Source of the DNA: Reticulitermes lucifugus
Lineage: Eukaryota; Arthropoda; Insecta; Blattodea; Rhinotermitidae
Assembly: GCA_026260175.1 (NCBI GenBank)
Contig: JAKCWW010000894.1
Span: forward strand, 207 to 64,206
Length of the DNA stretch: 64,000 bases
Reading direction: 5' to 3'
Below, one piece after another: positions 11,975-23,915 of the stretch. Both the position numbers and the translations under genes were made by a program. Below the pieces are notes generated by a model, which did no database searches, had not been told where the DNA came from, and saw nothing but the letters and a program-made list of their open reading frames with translations. Position 1 is the first letter of the stretch, and each line of letters begins with the position of its first letter.

Positions 11975-13204
11975 AAAAAATAAAATTCCGGGACTCGGTG
12001 TGTGAGAACAGATACGCATGAAACAGAAGACTATTGCTTCATTTTCCCTTAAAGTGATCTCCCTTGAGTGCAACACGCTCTAGATATCCTTCTAAAATTT
12101 GCACAGAAGAGTTATCATAGCAATCCAGAGGAACTGCATGTATTTCGACGGTTACGTACACCTTAAATTTCCTCGATATTTTGCAATTTTCTTCCTTTGA
12201 GGGAGATTTTTGCTTTGGCGAATATAAAAAAACTCCTTTCATGCGAGGTTGGGTAAATACGTTGGATGGCTGATTAACACCGCCCCGCTATTCGCGAGAA
12301 AGCGCTTCACTATCAAGGTAGAATGAGCAGGGGCATTGTCGTGCAAAAGGAACCAGCTGTCTTCCTCTCGAAACGACAACCTCTCTCTGCAATTCCACTT
12401 TAGTTACTTTTCCAGCACCTGTACGTATAATTCTCTTTTCACTCTTGCCCCTCCGTATAAATTCGTTGTGGATTATATTATGTTTATCAAAACAGTGATC
12501 AACAAACTTTGGATTCGTTTTGCAAGAGAAACTTTTCAGCCCTCGTCATGATTTTATTCTCCGCTCGAATCTCTGATGTTTTGTTTCAGGATTGCATTAG
12601 AACGCCCGATTAATCTCCATTACAGATACAATTGAGAATGTATGGACGGGTGTAACAGGTTTGGAGGAAGTCTTAACTAAATGTGACTCTGCTCCTTTTG
12701 CTCATCCGTGAGATTGTGTGCAACAAACCTTGCACAGATCTTCCTCTTTCACAGATGTTGAAGAATAATCTCAAATATCCTTTTCCTGCTTCACGTTCAG
12801 ATGACGTATTTTTAAAGCTGTTTTCGGATTTCAAGGAATTTACTGCCGCCGACTCCTTATATCATCGTCCAAATCCTCGTGCCTTTCTCAGAGTCTCTCA
12901 AACCATTCGCAAACATAAGTACAAACTATATATTAATTTTCATAAACAGTTCCAAACACATCGTGTGTTCGTATAGCTGCTTATCCGAGTTGGAAACAAA
13001 ATTTGATATTCGCTCGCTGCTCCGTGAAAACAAAGAAAAACATGACTTATATGAAGAGCTGCTACGGATAAAATCATTTAGCTAGGACGTTATTTTCACT
13101 AGTCCCTGGCAGTCATAACATGAACTAAACAGAAACGTTTTCAACTGTTTAATGCGCAAACACATACCTGCGTGATCGCGTCAGTCCCAGGACGTTGTTT
13201 TTTA
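11975..13204 (-). mobile_element. Degenerate mariner-type DNA transposon with both terminal inverted repeats
   Basis: The ends are inverted: AAAAAATAAAATTCCGGGACT at 11975-11995 (written here to 20: AAAAAATAAAATTCCGGGAC) and, on the minus strand from 13204, AAAAAACAACGTCCTGGGAC. The interior is a decayed transposase on the minus strand. The length of about 1.23 kb is normal for a mariner. No flanking TA duplication is unambiguous. The many substitutions and disrupted frames mean the element is inactive. Confidence 0.85.
12045..13090 (-). pseudogene. Mariner transposase pseudogene
   Basis: Translated pieces on the minus strand follow mariner order. TEQRANIKFCFQLG (near 13040) matches the family's N-terminal helix-turn-helix start. 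WFERL..HEDLDDDIRS (about 12905-12850) matches the usual WF.RF..G...DD.RSGRP. KICARFVAHNLTDEQKEQ (about 12755-12690) matches the second DNA-binding part. FDKHNIIHNEFIRRG follows near 12480, and LLHDNAPAHST (about 12345-12320) holds the second catalytic Asp. The third catalytic site reads HPTYLPNLA where SPDLAP is expected, so that Asp is lost. Several stops and at least two frame changes break it. It would have cut and pasted the element through its inverted ends; it is non-functional now. Confidence 0.85.
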
Positions 13205-13924
13205 ACTACGTGCCTCACATTCGTTGTGCAATTTTCAACCAAAATACACAACATATGTTGTGAGAAAAAATGCAATAAATTCGATGCCGCTTAAATCCCA
13301 GTGGTAACTATGTGCGCCACAAGATGTATCATTATAGAATCCTGCGATTTTCTACATTTCCATGTGGTTTCCACAATAAGCATCACTTAACTTCCTATAG
13401 AATATTGACTGTTAATTTAAATAAAAATTAGTCAGCATTTAGATCACATAATATTTAGTAGTGTGCAATTTGAGTTACATAGGCTAAAAATTTAGACTGA
13501 AAGAATTATGAAACATTTCATACACGAAAAATAAATATAGTATGTAGAAATTCTGACAAATAATCTTTTCACTTTCCGTGCCAGTTTTCAATTATTTAGA
13601 TTTCTAAAAAGTGTCCATGTCTTCCAAAGTTCGTATATAAAAATTTCAGCGTCCTAAAAAGTATAAAAGTTGATATTTTCACGGTTGTTGCGTTGTGGAT
13701 TACTTCACGTTGATGTCAGCATCAGAAATAAAGGTTATGTGGGTCATCAATTGATGGATGACTGAAGAAGGATAAAATTGGCAGGATTTGGAAGGAAAAG
13801 GAATAAAGAAATCGTGGTACTACTGTTCTATTTGCCTACTGGAACTAATGCGTTTGTCACTGGTCACGTATTTTAACCATTACATAAAATGCCCGTATTA
13901 CGTACTGTTTATTAAGAAACGATG
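13205..13924. other. No recognisable feature
   Basis: AT-rich sequence with no coding or repeat signal I can support. Confidence 0.5.
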
Positions 13925-14065
13925 AGACCGAGACAGGTGGTGTAGCGGTAACAGAATTGTGCCGGCAGAATTTAGCCCGAATCACGTGCTATTTTGACCA
14001 AGTTCCTTCGTACATTTCCTCAGTCCCCCTAGGCAACATGACGGCTTAGTGCTTCGCCTGGCCTA
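13925..14065 (+). repeat. SINE-B copy
   Basis: A-box-like GGTGGTGTAGCGGTAACAG (about 13937-13955) is followed by a diverged B box (GCCCGAATCACG). The family's 3' landmark TTTCCTCAGTCCCCCTAGGC comes next at about 14017-14036, then GGCCTAGACTGC. Confidence 0.6.
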
Positions 14066-15288
14066 GACTGCTTCCTTCTGCATCCATCTACTTCGTAAGT
14101 CAACCATCACTCCACGATCGACGCTACAGAGACTGACATACTGAGAAATTCTTTAAAAACACAAAAAAAAGAAATATGAATTGTAGGAATATGAAGACTA
14201 ACAAAGGACGAGAGAAGATAAAGAGCTGGAATAATGGCACTGAAGAAATACACGAAAATATCTGAGAAGACAGTCGGTCTCTGAGTTCGATAAGGCCCCA
14301 GGTTTGAACCAAAAATCATAACCACATGTGGTTGCGTTCGATGGATAAATTTGCAAAATAATTCATCAGTTTCGAAACTGTATAAGCTTAAATTGCACAA
14401 CAAAGCAAGGAATACTCTTGTCTCTTGCTTTCCTTTTAGGTTTATTCTCTCAGCTACAAAGCATATCATAGAGCGTTCAATGAAGTTATCGTGCTGGATC
14501 TCATATTAAAGATACTTTTACTGCAAAAAATACGTCTTGTTTATGAAAGTTGTGAGTTTTTACGTATAAGAACTGAGGGAAATATTACGTAGAGAATTGA
14601 GTTTAAAATTGAGTTCTGAGAAGCAATCTGTTTTCTAGAGATAAGAAAATAACTGTATTAAGAGAAAGTACATGTATATAAACGATTCAAGAGACAACAT
14701 CGAAAAAAACGAGTGAAACGTAATGACAAGAGACGTGATAACACAAATCTTATAATGCAGGAGACTATATTTAAATTACAGAATTTAAAATAAATTGAAA
14801 TTTCGCGTCTACGTTTACAGCAAAAGAGATAGATTGCAATGTTCAATGATTCGCCGTCATATGAATTTAGTATTATATTCCGGAGGTGCCTTTTAAACCG
14901 ATATATTATTTGCACACGCCAGAACAGCAACATTTGTACATTTCTGTCGCTATTCTGTTCGCATGCAGCAAGTCTTTCTTATTTACAGGTACGTACATCA
15001 GGTGGCAGCGACTGCTAAAATAGTAGTCGACAGATACGTAGTCAGGCCTATTTCGTTCTTCTCCTTTGCTAATATGCAATACATCAAGATGTCAAGGCAT
15101 TTTCCATCTCATGGTGTGCATGTTCAGTGAAACTGCAATTTCAGAATAGACCTTTTCCTCAGACATTACGAAGTATAAGTGTAGATCAATATGAAAGTGT
15201 AAATTGTAGCAAGACATGGGAATTTTTAAATTTTCAATTTGAAATTTTAAAGAGCTTTATGCTGGTCAATAACAAATAGAGACGAGTA
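14066..15288. other. No confident feature
   Basis: Non-coding. The minus-strand frame at 14107-14469 (120 codons) is hydrophobic and unrecognised, and lies in A/G-rich sequence, so I treat it as chance. A T-loop-like GGTTCAAACC on the minus strand near 14303 may be a SINE relic. Confidence 0.4.
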
Positions 15289-15308
15289 TTTTTTTTTGGG
15301 GGGGGGGG
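15289..15308. repeat. T9 G11 homopolymer junction
   Basis: Nine T followed by eleven G. Length here is prone to sequencing error. Confidence 0.8.
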
Positions 15309-15539
15309 AATTGGAAACGGTTTTGTGCCCTCTTATTAATCAAAGTGCGGAGTTTTTCGGTTTGTCATTACCTTGCATAGAAAGCTTTGCAGCCTAAAAT
15401 TCATGTGTTCGGTCCACAAATATTTAGTTATTATCTCTTAGTAAACATTCACAGTTTCCATTATAAAGACAAAATTATTTAAAAAGTTGCAAAAATAATC
15501 GCCTTTCTCATCATTACACGGACACGTAAATACACTGTG

Positions 15540-15996
15540 TAGGGAAAAAATCAGAGTTTATGAATGGTAAAGCAGACTATATATCAGGAGAGTGTAAAAG
15601 ACTACATAACGAGGAGCTTCATGACCTATACTCCTCATCAAATATTATTCGGGTGATCAAATCAAGAAAAATGAGATGGGCGGGGCATGTGGCACGTCTG
15701 GGAAAGGTAGTTGGTGTATACAGGGGTTTGTTTGGGAGAGGAGACGGAAAGAGACCACTTTGAAGACCTAGGCCTAGATGGGAGGATAATATTAAAAATA
15801 GATCTTTAAGAATTGAGATGGGAAAGTATGGACTGATTTGCTCTGGCTCAGGATAGGGACAGGTGGCGGGCTCTTGTGACTGCGGTGTTGAACCTTCGGT
15901 TTCCATAAAATGCGGGGAATTTCTTGACTAGCTGACGACCTGCTAGCATCTCAAGAAGGACTCTGCTCCATGGAGTTAGTTAGTTAGTTAGTAACC
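15540..15996 (+). mobile_element. LINE 3' end (5'-truncated, decayed)
   Basis: The frame from 15560 gives LHNEELHDLYSSSNIIRVIK then SRKMRWAGHVARLG and KRPL. That is the C-terminal region of the ORF2 reverse-transcriptase protein common in arthropod LINEs (usual order: IRVIKSRRMRWAGHVARMG ... KRPLGRPRRRWEDNI). The next codon is TGA where Gly is expected; [11 protein letters not shown] then continues in the same frame. A later part (about 15840-15900) has further disruptions. The 3' UTR ends with a (TTAG)n tail at 15975-15992, as LINEs with microsatellite tails do. Only about 450 bp of 3' sequence remain, typical 5' truncation during target-primed insertion. The clade is not certain. Confidence 0.85.
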
Positions 15997-16739
15997 ACTG
16001 TGCTTTTAGGGGTCAAATATTATTTCCATGTTGTAGGGTACATCTTGTGAAAATACATATCGCAGTGATGGTCAAAAGTTCTCGCCTGTGATGAAATTCT
16101 TAGAATATTTTACAACGGCCCTACACTGGGCAATATCCTGAGCCAGTTTAACCCAATTTACACCCATACACACAGTTTCTCTGAGTTCAGATTTATTTGC
16201 GGTAGCTTCCCACGCACACAGAAGTCCACCAAGCTGCATCTCTCTTTATACGCCACATTGCTCTGTTATCTATCATCCTCTCCGATCATGGGCCAAAAAC
16301 CAACGTTTCAGAAACATGCTTTTTCGCCAACTTTGGAATTGACCATGTCTCTGAAACGCCAATTTTTATACCATAGTTGGCGCCGCTGATAGCCCGAGAT
16401 CAATTTAGAAGTTTCTTTTTCGTTGCAAACGCTTCCAGTCTTACGAAGTTTGTACTTGCGTGTATTTCCACATTTTGTGAGAATGCCACACATGAAGCCT
16501 ATACCACTCTTCTTGCTGCATAAATAGACCTATATAAAATATTAAGTGACTTGAACTAATTTTGACATAATTTATCAAGGAAAGCTTTCAACGTAATCTT
16601 CTAAATGACCTGCAGTGAAATAAAGATGCTTTTTCAGCATATTATTTTTGTTCCAACCAATCAGAAACTACAGGATTGTTAGTTGCATAATTAAGGCGTT
16701 GCGACCCACTTTAGGGTCACACTCAGTACTACACTGAAG
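15997..16739. other. No confident feature
   Basis: Non-coding. A small inverted pair (AACGTTTCAGAAACATG near 16301 and CATGTCTCTGAAACG near 16344) could be part of a short hairpin element, but its ends are unclear. Confidence 0.4.
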
Positions 16740-16875
16740 TCACCCGCATACACCACCAAATGCAGACAATTTATATAAGATCACAGATCATCCAAATACA
16801 TGAACTCCGTGATCCATATACATAAACCTTGTGATTTATATAAATTGTGTGCATTTGTTGGTGTATGTGGGTGAT
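16740..16875. repeat. Foldback (MITE-like) palindrome
   Basis: The left arm begins TCACCCGCATACACCACCAA and the right arm ends with the near complement TTGGTGTATGTGGGTGA. ACAATTTATATAA occurs in both arms in opposite orientation. The arms are about 65 bp with a very short loop. No coding capacity and no hammerhead-type boxes. Confidence 0.8.
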
Positions 16876-18394
16876 TACAGTCAAAATATAGGAAAAGAAT
16901 AATATTAGAAATACACTGAAGGGTCGTTTTCTGGCGAAGAATCCATCCTGGAAGTATCTAATCACAAGAAAGTAACTTCTATATCGTGATATGTGATGAA
17001 GATAAATAGGAAACTGAAGGAGAAAAGATGATATTAAGATAAGATTATTTTAAGTAACATTAGTTTAGGTAGAAAACATATATAAAAGCAGTTGTCTTAT
17101 GAAATAATAGGAAGCTACTGATGTTTCTTATTCAAGTCTGAACAGACTATACCGTTCGTTGAATCTTAATCAAGTTCTACTTCTCAACCAAGTTTTCCTA
17201 CCTTAGGCGTTTAGTGAATATTTGTATACGTGGAAAGGAATGCTGCTTCACAGTACGTGCACTTAATCACTCAAATTGCAAGCCATGTATTCCTTATGAA
17301 GACAAGAGGATACTGCCAATTAACATTTCTTGGAATTACTTCTCGTATTCCTATATACTAATTTGTTGTCCTTTCATTTTAGTGGGCTTAGTAGTAATGT
17401 AGTAGCGGACGGTAGATGATAGTGAATGGCATTTGTTCTTATTTACGGCACGCTTATTTACCGAAATGTCATTATCTCAGATTTAGAGCGTCAAATTACA
17501 GCACGACTAGTGAATGGTTAATTGTAAAGGATACGGAAGAAAGCAGTTGCGACTTTACTGAAATAAGTCGCTATCCCGAAATCATGGGGGTGGGGGGGGG
17601 GTTTGAGAGTGAGGAAAACCACAAGAAACTTCGGTCTAAGCAGGCACCTCTTGAATAAAACTCAGAAGCTTCTATGCATGACTAGCTTACTCAGTGATCA
17701 ATTCAATGGGCGTAAATGGAAGTGGAAGTGACCTAGTTTATGTTACTATTCTAGCATTTGTGTTGGAATGAAGGAAATCACGAAGAATCGGGTCAAGACA
17801 GCTGGTCTCCGACCCAACATTTTACCACAGAATTTGTAGCATACGATACAAATAAACGTAGCAGCGCTGTTTGTCGTATACGAAGTTACGCAGGTAGCCT
17901 ACTTCATGGTTATGACTGTACTGTTCCTGAACTGCATAGACCTTGAAGATGGAGGCAGCAAACTCCAATAAAATGTCGGTTATAATTTATCAAGTTTCAC
18001 GGCGACATGTCGCAGAAGAACTGAATTTCAAACCATTTCTTTTTCTTCATTTTAATAAACTGAAAAAGTTTTAAACGTATTCATAGTTCCAAGAAGTTTC
18101 TTCAGCCAAATTATCTTACATTCGTCTTCTTTGTAAATAAAAAAGCCTTTAAAATTCCGCAGTGTTTCTTGTTTCTGAAGTGGGTACAAAGTGAGAATTT
18201 AATATTAATGTGTCATTAAAGGAGATCTGACATTTTTACAGCTATTTTTTGCTTTTATATTTTGGTGTAGGGCCACTCATCAGATTCTACGGACGCACAG
18301 CAGCCTTGAAGTTTATTGTGCAACCCTGTGATGATGATTAGTTTGTTTCGTTTGTCCGTGTAATGGATACGAACTATAGTTTATTACGTGGTTA
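16876..18394. other. No recognisable feature
   Basis: AT-rich non-coding sequence, with a G10 run near 17588. The short reading frames (for example 17416-17658) are unrecognised. Confidence 0.5.
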
Positions 18395-18398
18395 CCAT

Positions 18399-18432
18399 AG
18401 TTTCAGAAGAACCTACCGCCTCCATCTTCAGG
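18399..18432 (-). other. Solo hammerhead-core-like motif
   Basis: The minus strand reads CTGAAGATGGAGGC, a short middle, then TTCTTCTGAAAC. The middle can pair GAGG with CTTC (one G-U). It is closely related to the motif at 59510 (GAGGC.G.AGGTTC.TC in both). It stands alone, without an inverted partner. Confidence 0.45.
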
Positions 18433-18594
18433 ATAAAAGTAAAGGGTTTTAAAACTTCGAACACAGCTACATAAATTTCATTAAGGACATAATTAGCAAA
18501 TTTGTTTATTATAAATTGAAGTTTTCCCTGTGTATGCCATGAAGACATAGTGTGATAGTGGATGTGTAGCTCCACTTATTCTTCACATTTGTAG

Positions 18595-18801
18595 ATCGAG
18601 GTGACTGGCCAACTTCACGTTCCGGCCGCTTTAAGCGCGGAGAACATTTCCCGGTACTCATTAATAGGCAGATGATTGGGTCCCAGATAATGTCTAGGCG
18701 ATTTAGAGACGAGAAAACTCTCTTTTCCTTGCCGGGAATCGAAACATAATTTCTTAGTCGTCCAGTCCTCAGCCTAGTCACTACACCGACGACATTATCC
18801 A
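18595..18801 (-). repeat. SINE-A copy
   Basis: On the minus strand the head has CGTCGGTGTAGTGACTAGG (A-box region) and GTTTCGATTCC (B box, 18735-18745). The SINE-A body follows, ending near GCGGCCGGAACGTGAAGTT. It resembles the 5.2-kb and 60.6-kb copies. Confidence 0.75.
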
Positions 18802-19129
18802 GACTCCATGCGTTTGTCAGCTTTAATTCCTACTACCTTGTTCTTTATACACACTTGAACTTGACCTGTCTGTTTCACATTAGCCCATCCCTTTTGGATT
18901 CTTTCTTTGTCTCTACTTCCGAAGCTCCCCCACCTTCAACTTTATCTTCCTCGAATCCCAACACAGTGCTCGTCGCTGTTACTGGGCGAATACCAAACTG
19001 ATACGCCTTACCATAATTCTCACACTAGAAAATTTTATTTTTTAACAACTTGTAAGTACGAAAGAGGCGTTGAATTTTCTTGAAATAAAGTAATAAAATG
19101 GAAAAAAACGGCAGAGAGCGAAAGGATGT

Positions 19130-19265
19130 GACGGAAAGCAGAGTGAATTATCTGAGGCAAGAAGTTCTTGACTTGCATCGGCAGATACTTGATTTAAATC
19201 TCGGCCGGGACATCGACTAATCACACAGAGATTAATCGTGGTTTGTTTCAGTCTCTCTAGCCAAA
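19130..19265 (+). repeat. SINE-B copy
   Basis: B-box-like GATTTAAATCTCGGCCGGGA (about 19191-19210) is followed by CGTGGTTTGTTTCAGTCTCT and CTAGCCAAA, the same order as in the other SINE-B copies. The A box is weak. Confidence 0.55.
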
Positions 19266-21761
19266 AGTCAATTTAGAGCTCACCTACTGAGTACCAAAGG
19301 CGGGTGGTAGCGAAGAATTAGAGAACGGATTTTGGAATTAAAATGTCAAATGTCAATCTGCTCCTAGCGCAAAAATTTTATAAAGTAAATTTGATGCCAC
19401 GTGAGCCGATACAGTTGCTATGAGACAAAAACGGGACGGGCGGATGGAGGGAGAAAAGGCAGCCTAACTTTAAAACTGAGATTTATTACCAGTCAACTGT
19501 GGTTAGGTGTCATTTCTACAGGAAAATTGAGCGGGGAATAGATGGCCTGCTCACATGATGGTTCGGATATATGAAGATTGGTAAAATGGCGACCATAAAA
19601 AACTGGTCCTCGAATTGGCATACGACTGCTTACTTCCAGGATTTACAGTTTGTTAATAAGTCTCCTAAAATTCTATGAAAAAAAAATTCAGTTCTTAGAG
19701 CATTTCAAATAAACAAGTAAGTAAATGTGGCAAAAATAATATGAAACATGGTAAGAAAATACCATAGGTAATTGTTCCTTGTCTTTTGTTTTACTGAACG
19801 TCCTAGGGCGAACGAGGACAGACAATTGAACACAGTCGTGCTCACGAGTGCTTCTCGCATGGCTGTTATGCCTCACAACTGACCTTCTCCCTACACACTT
19901 CCTCACTACAAATTGTAGTGCACATTAATTTTCTCCGTGCTACAAGCTGCAAGCATCACAGTCCCATTACTTTGATCACCAAAACACTACTCGATAAACA
20001 ATAAAAATTAAAAATCTCCTCAAATGTAATTTTTTTCCAACCTCCTGTGACAGAGACCCTCTCGTTCCAAATAATCCCTTCTGTACTTTACATACCAATA
20101 AAGTCATGTTCTTGTCTCATTGTAAAAAACCAAGCTTCACACTTATCGAAGACATCGATTAACATAACGATCGAGTACTGATTATTCCTACTTCGTATTC
20201 AGTAGCTTCACAGTTCGAATTTCCTTTCGGAGTCCAGGTATCCCTAATAGGAAATCTGTAATTTACAAAGCCCTATAAATATTATAGGTTTCTAGGATAA
20301 AGGCCAAAATGACACGGCGTCATTTCCCACAAATCTTTATATTTATATCGACTTGTTTTCTTCATGGTTTTCTCAATTACCGCAGACAATGATCATCTCT
20401 TTTAACATTCTTTCCAATTCGTATTTTACACATTATTCCGCTATTCATTGCTGGACGAACTATGCGTAAGATAACATTTGGTTTTAGTGCGACAGACTGA
20501 TGGGACAGGAAGTGTATGAGGTCTGATATGGGTTATACTGTCACAGAGTTAGTAGCTGTAAAACAGTTTAGGGAAATAAATTCAAAGGATGGGCAGTGGA
20601 GTTAACTGACACTGATCTTGTTCGATAATGAAATCTGGCATAGCGGTGCTGCACTTTCTGTTTTGTCTAATATTTGCGCACAGTTACAGCTTTCTTAATT
20701 CCGCCTCTGGTTAAACGGGGGTTATACATTTACATGTAAGCTGAAATTCCCTGAGGAATATGAGAGTTTTCACTTTATTTATGTTGGTGTGTGGGTTGAA
20801 GACATTCATCGTATTATGAAGCTTCTTGAGAAAATGTGACAGGTAGGTAGTGTAGAGGTTCACTTTCATACACAAATCTACGCTGGTATTAAAATGTTAC
20901 AAGAAACAGGAACCGTGGGTGAAATCAGTGAGTATTAGGGTGTTGTTGTGCGCAGTTTGAAACTAATTGGATGCTTGACACATAATACGTGTATTTATTC
21001 AAGAAATTCAATTCAAAGAAACAAATAGGATCATAGCAACGAGCCATTTGTTCCAACCTGATACACTTCACTCCACTTCCAGCATTTGTGTATTCGAAGA
21101 TTTCAGTTCCAAGAAAGAAACTGGGATCACAAAACACGCCATTTGACCCTAACCTGATCCAAGTCATAGCAGTTCACATTATTTATCTAAGATCCATTTC
21201 AATACTATCATGACATAAATCCAGGCACCTCTAATTTCCGATTTCCTTTAACGCCTTTCAACTAAGCATTCCTTCTTCCTTCCTGCGTACATTTACTTGG
21301 AATGTATGTCGGAAATAAAAAGTCTCAAAGTTGTACCTACCAGGAACGGACGCTTCCACTCTGACTCTTAGAATTAATTGTCACTGTAATTGCACCATTA
21401 GAAGTCGCATCGCGCAAAGACTAGGAAAAGTCAAGGTGAAGAATCGCCTAGATGCATATTCGAAACAGAACTATTTCTAATCTGTTACAATAAGCTACGG
21501 TATTAAGTAAACATCAATATTCATACACCATCAACACAAATGTCTGACACGTATTACTGACGTCTCCAGTTCCAACACCGACTACGCTAATATTGTTTTC
21601 GTTGTTTCCGTCTGTCCGTCCGGGCAAATTACGTGATACTGCTTCAGACTACTGAACCAAACACTTACTTTCACATATTGCATAGTTCATTATTTATTAT
21701 CCAATCTAGGAATCGACGCTGTATGGCCCGAGCTATTAAGAGCGGAAATGATTAAAGGTTA
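19266..21761. other. No recognisable feature
   Basis: About 2.5 kb of AT-rich non-coding sequence. I see no coding, RNA or repeat feature that I can support. Confidence 0.5.
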
Positions 21762-21797
21762 AACAACAACAACAATAATAATAATAATAATAATAAA
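21762..21797. repeat. (AAC)n(AAT)n microsatellite
   Basis: Four AAC units run directly into about seven AAT units. Confidence 0.9.
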
Positions 21798-23289
21798 GAA
21801 AATTTGGAAGACATAAGAGGTCATTATTCCCTTCCGAACTCATTCGCCCTCTATGTTCTTCAAATTCATTCTCCGGTACCTTTAGGGTCTTCGTAAGTTT
21901 TAATATGTTGGAAGTCTCTCTGTATTATGTCGATCTACTGAATCAAACTTGTTTTACATTTCGAAATTTTGTGCAATATTGTTTCTGAAGTAAGAAAAAT
22001 CGTTTGAGATATTTGTTAATTTCTTGATCTCCCAGTTTTCAATGACTAATAGTGTTCTATCAACTATCAGTAATCTGATCATGGCAAACAGTATGATATG
22101 GCTAGGCATAACACGCACAGGAGACATGAAAACTACCGATATGTTTATTTTCTTATGGACGTTAGTGTAGAATTAAATGCCACCACTTAGTCAAATACAA
22201 AGGAAAGGGCTGAAATCAACGTGGCCGTGGCCTTTTTCGGACATTGTCATGAATCAGTATCTGAGAAAAACCACGTTAGCTTCAGTCAAGACAAGTGGGC
22301 CCGAAACTAAAATTCGTATGCTTTATCGCGCGCATTAAACATTTATTCACCGTGAGCATTTCTGGTAACGATTCTCCATTTAGAGCTGGAAGTCCAAGAT
22401 TTACATACCCCAAGCTTGGGACACGTGCAGATTTGTATTTCGAATTCCAAGAGTCCATGATGGAAAAATACACAAACAGCAAACTCATGGTTCTGACGTG
22501 GCTTTATAAGATTTTCATGCTTCTTACATCAATAGCCAGCGTAAGCTTGGGTAAACATATGTAAATTCAAATTGTGTTTGCGTGAAGTTCTTACAAGCTG
22601 GTTGTACCTTTTAAAGAAAATTTTTGTTTCCTCCCTTATAGGCCTACAACTCTCTCTGTAGAATTATTTTGCATATAACTGAACATACCAATTTTTGTAG
22701 AGAAGTGATCTAAAGAAACACAGTTTACTTCATTCTTATCTCCCTTTTTTACACAGCACCTTTTTCTACGATGCTGTTTCTGTCTTTTCTTCCATTGCTA
22801 TGTTTCTTACTTTCGTTTCTTTCTCTCATTCCCTCTCGTATCAAATACATTCATTATATGCTAACTGTGCTTGAATTATACAGCAACGATTTGCAGAAGA
22901 TGACTTTCTAGGAAATATTCATATACTTAAATTAATAAACGGGCTTTTGATGTAAAAACATTTGCTAATGAAATGCAAACAAACCAATTTAAACGTAAAG
23001 AACAGAATGTAAAATTGGGCTAAGATATAAACTGCTAGATCAAAATCGGGAAACTAGATACAGTATTCAGGAGACACATAAAACCCAAAAAATAAGTGAG
23101 AGATTTGTATTGGCACAAAATAAAAGGCATTTATTCAAAGGTCTAGGTAAGATTATTTAGACGTGCACTGTTAAAAGCATGTCCAGGAATATATATAAAA
23201 ATTAATCTACTTGCTACACCTCAGATAAAATAAGGTATAAGACCAGATCTAAGTTCAGAAACACAAAACAGGAAATACAGGAAATGAAT
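21798..23289. other. No confident feature
   Basis: Non-coding. The 89-codon frame at 22295-22564 and its antisense frame are not recognisable. Toward 23290 the sequence grades into the decayed LINE that follows. Confidence 0.4.
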
Positions 23290-23423
23290 ATGAAAAAAGT
23301 TGGACTAGAGAAAAATAGGACTGAAAAAAAGTAGTTGAAGAGATAAAAGAATTTAACTACTTCGGGTACGGTGCATCATAGAAAATCATAATTATTTACA
23401 TAATAGGAACGTGGGAATTGGAC

Positions 23424-23436
23424 TTTATTACAAGAG
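23424..23436. repeat. Putative target-site duplication, left copy
   Basis: TTTATTACAAGAG, identical to 23619-23631. The pair brackets the foldback element and 32 bp to its right. Confidence 0.6.
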
Positions 23437-23618
23437 TCAATATAGTTTTCTCGGGCGCAAAGCCGCGTCAATTCGTTTGAATACAACGTTTCGGGGACTN
23501 NNNNNNNNNNNNNNNNNNNNNNNNNNNNNNNNNNNNNNNNNNNNNNNNNNNNNNNNNNGGCTGTGCGCCCGAGAAAACTATATTGAATCATGTCGCCGCG
23601 AAAGTTTTAAAACTTATA
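23437..23618. mobile_element. Foldback element with sequencing gap in its loop
   Basis: TCAATATAGTTTTCTCGGGC at the left is answered by GCCCGAGAAAACTATATTGA at the right. Inside the left arm, AACGTTTCGGGGAC is box 2 in antisense (GAAACGTT on the minus strand). The partner box, if present, lies in the gap at 23500-23558. A 13-bp direct repeat at 23424-23436 and 23619-23631 suggests that the inserted unit is 182 bp in this assembly and was added with a long duplication, as retroelements do. Confidence 0.65.
23500..23558. other. Assembly gap (59 N)
   Basis: Run of N inside the foldback element. The true length is unknown. Confidence 0.99.
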
Positions 23619-23631
23619 TTTATTACAAGAG
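23619..23631. repeat. Putative target-site duplication, right copy
   Basis: TTTATTACAAGAG, identical to 23424-23436. Confidence 0.6.
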
Positions 23632-23915
23632 CATGAAAGAAGAAATGAGAGAGTGGAGATAAAATTGTAAAGATAATTTGCATAATATACCATATATGGC
23701 CATAAACCAAATGAAGTAACAAGAGAATAACTAAACATATACAGTCTAAACGAAGTGACTGCGGACTATGGATACAAATGGACACAATATTTATTAAGAA
23801 CAAAGAATACACTCATTCCAAAAATAGTGTATGAATACTTTCCGACTGACAGAATAAAGGAAGGATGAACAATAAAAAGATGGCAAGGCCAACACCCATG
23901 AAGACAGAATAGGCC

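Larger units (their letters stand above)
23290..23915 (+). mobile_element. Decayed LINE fragment, split by a foldback insertion
   Basis: Upstream of the foldback, EEIKEFNYFGYGAS (about 23338-23380) resembles the conserved V.EFKYLG motif of LINE reverse transcriptases. Downstream, YGYKWTQYLLRTKN, LIPKIVYEYFPTDRIKEG and KRWQGQHP (about 23770-23900) follow the usual order W..H..RM...RIP...Y.P.GRR..GRP.KRW. Stops and frame changes are present in both parts. The interrupting sequence is the palindromic element at 23437-23618. The fragment is too decayed to assign a clade. Confidence 0.55.

Noticed and set aside
22295-22564. Possible small host gene (89 codons)
   Set aside because: No recognisable domain, no matching neighbouring exons, and an equally long antisense frame overlaps it.
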